In this document: one piece after another, positions 16,591 through 20,113 of the stretch
Layout of the letters: each line of letters begins with the position of its first letter
How positions within the stretch are numbered: the stretch's first letter is position 1
Assembly: GCA_029983705.1 (NCBI GenBank)
Contig: JASBYZ010000020.1
Coordinates: 1-20,113 of the forward strand
Source: Coriobacteriales bacterium
GTDB lineage: Bacteria; Actinomycetota; Coriobacteriia; Coriobacteriales; JAEZZM01
DNA: 20,113 bases
Direction: 5' to 3'
The notes under the pieces: model-generated
Databases searched by the model: none
Told to the model about the DNA's origin: nothing
Seen by the model: only the letters and a program-made list of their open reading frames with translations
Made by a program: the position numbers and the translations under genes

Positions 16591-17628
16591 TTACAAAAAA
16601 TATTTCATTGATACTTTTTTAAATTCTTTAATAGAGTATAGAATCATCTCCGGAACAATATCTATACCTTGAGCCCTACAATCTTCAACGATTCTTTGGG
16701 CAACTGCCTCTACTTCTTCTTCAGAACTGCCATGAACCATGGTGTACATGTTATAAGGCCACTGCTTGTATCTTACGCGCTCATAGCAGTGACTTACCTC
16801 AGGCTGTAAAGCCATGATGGTGCCTACGGTAATAGCAATTTCATCTGGAACATTCCACACTACCATTCCGTTGTGGCTAAAGCCAACTTTTTGATGGCGA
16901 AGCAGTGCACCAAATCTTCGCATAGTATGGTTGAACTTCCAGTTTCTCATGCGCTGAAGTACAACCGTCTCATTAATCTCATAGCCCAGCTCATCAGCTA
17001 GTTTTTTATTTACCTCTTGGGCAACAAAGCTAAAGGGCTGCCTTTGGCCAATAAGATTGCCTTGCAGTTGTCTTACCAGCTCTTTTGAAAGCTCATCAAA
17101 TTCTTCAACAACAATTTTTCCGGGTTCTCTATAGCTATCAGGAGCCTTGAGATCTGCTTCTTTAGAATCGGTAAGATTAAAGTTAACCTGAATCTTATAA
17201 AGTCTAATTGCTGGTAGATATAAGATATCGCTATAGCCAGTCTTTTTGGCAATCTCTTCAAAAATTACCTTACGCTCAAGCTCTGAGGCACAGGTTAAGG
17301 TAAACCATATATTATACTTGTTAGGACGATAATAATTATGGGTTACCTGAGGGTAGGCACTAATAAAATCAGCAACCTCTTGTACTTTTTCTTCATCAGG
17401 CACGCTAATTGCACAGAGTGCTGAGCGATACCCAAGGTGGTATGAATCAAAAACCGCACCGAGACGTCTAATAAGCTTTGCATCATACATCTTTTGCACG
17501 CGGCTAAAAAGCTCATCTCCACTGATAGCAAAGCGCTCTCCCAAAACATCATAGGGATTTGCCTCAAGTGGAAACTGCGCTTGGATAATACTGATTATTT
17601 CTTTGTCTAGCTGGTCTAAATCGGCCAT
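16591..17628 (-). CDS. ahbAB: Siroheme decarboxylase, AhbA-AhbB fusion
   Basis: This removes two acetate carboxyls from siroheme to give 12,18-didecarboxysiroheme, the first step of the alternative heme pathway. Usually two Lrp/AsnC-like subunits of about 150-170 residues form the enzyme. Here 345 residues hold both. Half one (about 1-155) has a winged helix ending RRLGAVFD (54-61) and then VTHNYYRPNKYNIWFTL (95-111). Half two (about 175-345) has MRRFGALLRH (236-245) and VSHCYERVRYKQWPYNMYTMVHG (278-300, where the last part is AhbB-like). His97 and His280 occupy matching places. An acidic, charged linker (about 153-178) joins the halves. A related fused form (NirDL) is known from heme d1 synthesis. 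GGAGAG precedes the ATG, 14 bases after ahbD. Confidence 0.88.
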   Translation of the reverse strand: MADLDQLDKEIISIIQAQFPLEANPYDVLGERFAISGDELFSRVQKMYDAKLIRRLGAVFDSYHLGYRSALCAISVPDEEKVQEVADFISAYPQVTHNYYRPNKYNIWFTLTCASELERKVIFEEIAKKTGYSDILYLPAIRLYKIQVNFNLTDSKEADLKAPDSYREPGKIVVEEFDELSKELVRQLQGNLIGQRQPFSFVAQEVNKKLADELGYEINETVVLQRMRNWKFNHTMRRFGALLRHQKVGFSHNGMVVWNVPDEIAITVGTIMALQPEVSHCYERVRYKQWPYNMYTMVHGSSEEEVEAVAQRIVEDCRAQGIDIVPEMILYSIKEFKKVSMKYFL

Positions 17629-17642
17629 GTAGCTCTCTCCAA

Positions 17643-18992
17643 TTACTTAGAAATCTTTCGGGCATGTGACTTCTTGCCCTCTTCACGCCACTTTCTTGGT
17701 GTGTAGGCACAATAGGGCTCCTCGCCCATATAGTTGCCAGAAATTGCAAGCGCACGAGCACGGCATCCTCCGCAAACGCCGCGATACTCACATGCACCGC
17801 ACTTACCCTCAAGCTTAGAGTAGGTTCGTAGGTCATTTAAGACTGGTGACTCTGTCCAAATTTTGTCATACGGAATCTCTTTTACGTTTCCGCACTGAAG
17901 GTCAAAGTAACCACAAGGCTGAACATCTCCGGTATGAGAAATAAAGCAGAAGGTAATGCCTCCCAAACACCCTCTGGTAATTGCATCAAGACCATATTGT
18001 TCTGCACTCACCTTAGAGCCTTCCTCAACTGCCTTTTGGTGAATGATGCGGTAGTACTGAGGGGCGTCTGTAGGTTTAAAGTGCATTGGCGAGGTCTGCT
18101 GCCTATTGTAGGCCCAGGTTAGGGCCTCCTCATACTCTTCTGGAGTAAGCTCAACGTCTCTTAAGTCCTCTCCTCTACCAGTTGGAACCAGTAAGAAGAT
18201 GTGAAAAGCATCTAGGTCAAGCGATAAGGCAAGATCGTGCATCTCTTCAAGCATGTTATGGTTCATCTTGGTAACTGTGGTGTTTACCTGAACACCCACA
18301 CCGTGTGCCTTAGCCCTCTTAATGCCTTCAATTGAGGCCGCAAAAGCACCCTCTTCTCCTCTAAACTTGTCGTGCATTTCTGCGTTAGGAAAGTCAATCG
18401 AGATAGATATGCGCGGGATGTTATGCTTAGCAAGATTTTGAGCAACCTCTTCTGTAAGTAGAGTTCCGTTTGTAGAAACTACTGGTGAGGCCCCTTTTTC
18501 TTGGGCATAGTCGATAATTTCCCAAATATCAGGGCGCAAAAGTGGCTCTCCGCCTGTGAGAATTAATATTGGGTTAGTTATTGAGGTGATGTTATCGATA
18601 GTGGCCTTAATCTCATCTGTAGATAACTCACCTGGGTAGTGTCCAAACTCAGATGCAGCTCTGCAGTGTACACAGTTTAAGTTACACGAGCGCGTAAGCT
18701 CCCACGCAATGATGCGAGGCGCCTTTATACCGGTACGCTCTTGATACTCAAGTGCTTGCTTACCGCCACCAGGTCTAAAACCTCTTGAGCGAGAACCGCC
18801 TATACGCTGGCCTCCTGGATGTCCTCCAGGGTGAGCGCCCGGATGACCACCAGGATGTCCTCCTGGGTGGCCTCCTGGATGTCCCATCGGAATTGAAAGC
18901 GCGTCTGTTCCGCATGGAGACATTGCGTCTGCTATTTCTTGTTCTTCTTCTGGACTAAATTGTTTTGGGGATAATTGTCTATCATTTCTCAT
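17643..18992 (-). CDS. ahbD: Radical SAM heme synthase (Fe-coproporphyrin decarboxylase, AhbD) with His-rich N-terminus
   Basis: AhbD converts Fe-coproporphyrin III to heme by oxidative decarboxylation of two propionates. The radical SAM cluster motif is CNLNCVHC (Cys103, 107, 110). ILTGGEPLLRPD is the SAM-binding GGE region. The C-terminal part has GCLGGITFCFISH with VQPCG, then CGACEYRGVCGGC and PYCAYTP, a SPASM-like set of cysteines for a second cluster, all typical of AhbD. AhbC, the related deacetylase, is the main alternative. The N-terminus is odd: residues 37-61 are six GHPG-type units, and a Gly/Arg-rich linker follows before the SAM domain starts near 92. The protein is therefore longer (449 residues) than usual AhbD proteins of roughly 350-400. 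Its ATG overlaps the hemB stop by one base. Confidence 0.85.
   Translation of the reverse strand: MRNDRQLSPKQFSPEEEQEIADAMSPCGTDALSIPMGHPGGHPGGHPGGHPGAHPGGHPGGQRIGGSRSRGFRPGGGKQALEYQERTGIKAPRIIAWELTRSCNLNCVHCRAASEFGHYPGELSTDEIKATIDNITSITNPILILTGGEPLLRPDIWEIIDYAQEKGASPVVSTNGTLLTEEVAQNLAKHNIPRISISIDFPNAEMHDKFRGEEGAFAASIEGIKRAKAHGVGVQVNTTVTKMNHNMLEEMHDLALSLDLDAFHIFLLVPTGRGEDLRDVELTPEEYEEALTWAYNRQQTSPMHFKPTDAPQYYRIIHQKAVEEGSKVSAEQYGLDAITRGCLGGITFCFISHTGDVQPCGYFDLQCGNVKEIPYDKIWTESPVLNDLRTYSKLEGKCGACEYRGVCGGCRARALAISGNYMGEEPYCAYTPRKWREEGKKSHARKISK
18810..18884 (-). repeat. Tandem repeat coding for six Gly-His-Pro-Gly units in AhbD
   Basis: A 12-base period encodes GHPG x4, AHPG and GHPG, with His at residues 38, 42, 46, 50, 54 and 58. 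Codons vary between units (CAT/CAC; CCA/CCT/CCG), so most of the array is not a fresh DNA duplication. The first and last units share 17 identical bases. Confidence 0.9.
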
Positions 18993-19993
18993 TAATGAGT
19001 TATTCCTTTATGTAAGTCTTCTAAGATCCAGCGCGCTGTATCCTTAGCATGGTAGGTGATGATAAGGTCTGCGCCTGCTCTTTTCATTGATAAAAGCGTT
19101 TCAAGTACAATGGCCTTCTCGTCAATCCAGCCCTTTTGAGCTGCAGCCTTTACCATGGCATATTCACCTGAAACGTTGTAGCACACGGTAGGAAATTCAA
19201 AGCGCTCTTTTACACGCCATAAGATATCAAGATATGAAAGTGCTGGCTTAACCATGACAAAATCTGCTGACTCTTGGATATCAAGCTCAACCTCTCTGAG
19301 CGCCTCAAGTGCATTTGCACTATCCATTTGATAGCTTTTTCTGTTACCAAACTTAGGGCTTGACTCAGCAGCTTCTCTAAATGGTCCGTAGTATGCGGAA
19401 GCAAATTTAGCGCTGTAAGCCATAATTGGAGTGTTTTCAAAACCTGCCTCATCTAAGGCATCACGAATTGCTCCAACGCGACCGTCCATCATGTCAGATG
19501 GAGCTACAATATCAGCTCCTGCTTGAGCGTGAGAAACAGCCTCTTTTGCAAGCATCTCAAGAGTTGCATCGTTTATAACATAGCCCTTATCGTCAAGCTT
19601 GCCACAGTGACCATGGTCAGTGTACTCACACATGCATACGTCAGTAATAACTATCATGTCAGGATCTACACGATGGATCTCTTGAACTGCCTCTTGAACT
19701 GCACCATGCGCATCATAGCTCTCAGTGCCCATCTCATCTTTTGAGTCTGGAATACCAAAGAGGATGACAGACCTAATACCAAGCTTTTTGATTTCTAAGA
19801 TTTCATCTTCGAGCATGTCAATTGAAAAGCGATATACGCCCGGCATTGATGAGATTTCTTCTTTAAGCTTGCTTCCGTGTTTTACATACAATGGATATAT
19901 AAAATCTTTAGCGTCTAGTTGAGTTTCACGAACTAAAGAACGAAGAGTTTCAGAAACACGCAGTCTGCGTGCGCGATACTCAGGAAATTGCAT
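18992..19993 (-). CDS. hemB: Delta-aminolevulinic acid dehydratase (porphobilinogen synthase)
   Basis: This condenses two 5-aminolevulinate molecules to porphobilinogen, the shared early step to all tetrapyrroles. The 333 residues have the family length. Cysteines 120, 122 and 130 in VCMCEYTDHGHCG form the zinc site, so this is the zinc-dependent type. The two Schiff-base lysines are Lys196 (MAYSAKFASAYYGPFR) and Lys249 (FVMVKPALSYLD). TAGGAG lies 8 bases before the ATG. It is the first gene of the minus-strand run and overlaps ahbD by one base. A terminator-like hairpin sits directly upstream. Confidence 0.97.
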   Translation of the reverse strand: MQFPEYRARRLRVSETLRSLVRETQLDAKDFIYPLYVKHGSKLKEEISSMPGVYRFSIDMLEDEILEIKKLGIRSVILFGIPDSKDEMGTESYDAHGAVQEAVQEIHRVDPDMIVITDVCMCEYTDHGHCGKLDDKGYVINDATLEMLAKEAVSHAQAGADIVAPSDMMDGRVGAIRDALDEAGFENTPIMAYSAKFASAYYGPFREAAESSPKFGNRKSYQMDSANALEALREVELDIQESADFVMVKPALSYLDILWRVKERFEFPTVCYNVSGEYAMVKAAAQKGWIDEKAIVLETLLSMKRAGADLIITYHAKDTARWILEDLHKGITH

Positions 19994-20017
19994 AATTTAT
20001 CTCCTAACAGTAAAAAA

Positions 20018-20055
20018 GCTTGTCTTAGACATTATATAAGTTGCCCAAGACAAGC
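20018..20055 (-). terminator. Strong terminator-like hairpin directly upstream of hemB
   Basis: GCTTGTCTT (20018-20026) pairs perfectly with AAGACAAGC (20047-20055) around a 20-base loop. On the minus strand six T follow. On the plus strand seven A follow the stem. The 3' end of the T run is only 10 bases from the hemB AGGAG. It either ends a minus-strand transcript from the right or acts as an attenuator in the hemB leader. Confidence 0.75.
20031..20036 (-). promoter_or_regulatory. Candidate hemB -10 box inside the hairpin loop
   Basis: The minus strand reads a perfect TATAAT in the loop of the hairpin, about 38 bases before the hemB ATG. The -35 region falls in a T-rich stretch without a good TTGACA match. 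If used, transcription would start within the 3' arm, so the hairpin would not form in that RNA. Confidence 0.4.
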
Positions 20056-20113
20056 AAAAAAATACTTTAAAAAGATATGATGACGCAGTAGTTCCACCAC
20101 AACTGGATCCAGC
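20056..20113. other. Right-edge stretch, unassigned
   Basis: Only 58 bases remain to the edge. On the minus strand one frame ends in a stop near 20068 just before the hairpin, and a second runs into the hairpin loop. Either could be the last codons of an upstream gene. On the plus strand one frame is open to the edge. Too short to call. Confidence 0.3.

Noticed and set aside
18810..18884. CRISPR-like or mobile repeat
   Set aside because: The 12-base period is in frame within ahbD with varied codons, so it is a protein repeat.

Overview
The window reads as part of a low-to-mid GC (roughly 40-45% by eye) chromosome of a Gram-positive anaerobe or microaerophile. The surface proteins have a sortase-type C-terminus. 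Cytochrome bd oxidase occurs with heme genes of the siroheme (Ahb) route and C5-type tetrapyrrole synthesis. That mix, with the GC level, makes me favour a member of Coriobacteriia (Atopobium/Fannyhessea/Olsenella-like). This is inference from gene content, not from a marker gene. No tRNA, rRNA, CRISPR array, insertion sequence or phage gene was seen.

Left part (1-6144), all on the minus strand: a partial secreted, repeat-type surface protein runs off the left edge (1-977). A 376-base gap (978-1353) holds two hairpins and a 47-codon remnant-like frame with one hydrophobic segment. Next come cydB and cydA, the two main subunits of cytochrome bd oxidase, and then a 637-residue cell-wall-anchored protein ending in LPKTS. 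The bd oxidase genes therefore sit between two surface-protein genes.

Middle part (6261-13766): genes for a cell-surface or secreted glycan. They are a GT4 glycosyltransferase, a phosphohexomutase, a divergently transcribed bifunctional GDP-mannose enzyme (manC, the only clear plus-strand gene), two more GT4-type glycosyltransferases, and galU for UDP-glucose. The mutase and ManC together cover fructose-6-P to GDP-mannose, and the mutase and GalU cover glucose-6-P to UDP-glucose.

Right part (13768-19993), minus strand: hemB, a radical SAM heme synthase (ahbD) with an unusual Gly-His-Pro-Gly repeat at its N-terminus, a single-chain fusion of the two siroheme decarboxylase subunits (ahbA-ahbB), a MATE-family transporter and hemL. 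Gene junctions from hemB to the last glycosyltransferase (19993 down to 10372) range from a 1-base overlap to a 22-base gap, with no terminator that I can see. Heme synthesis and glycan synthesis may therefore share one transcript of about 9.6 kb. The heme made this way would be the natural supply for the bd oxidase encoded about 10 kb away. The hemB transcript begins beside a strong terminator-like hairpin that contains a perfect TATAAT.

The most interesting points are the His-rich repeat on AhbD, the AhbA-AhbB fusion with a MATE transporter inside a heme operon, the hairpin/promoter overlap before hemB, and the small membrane-segment frame behind cydB.
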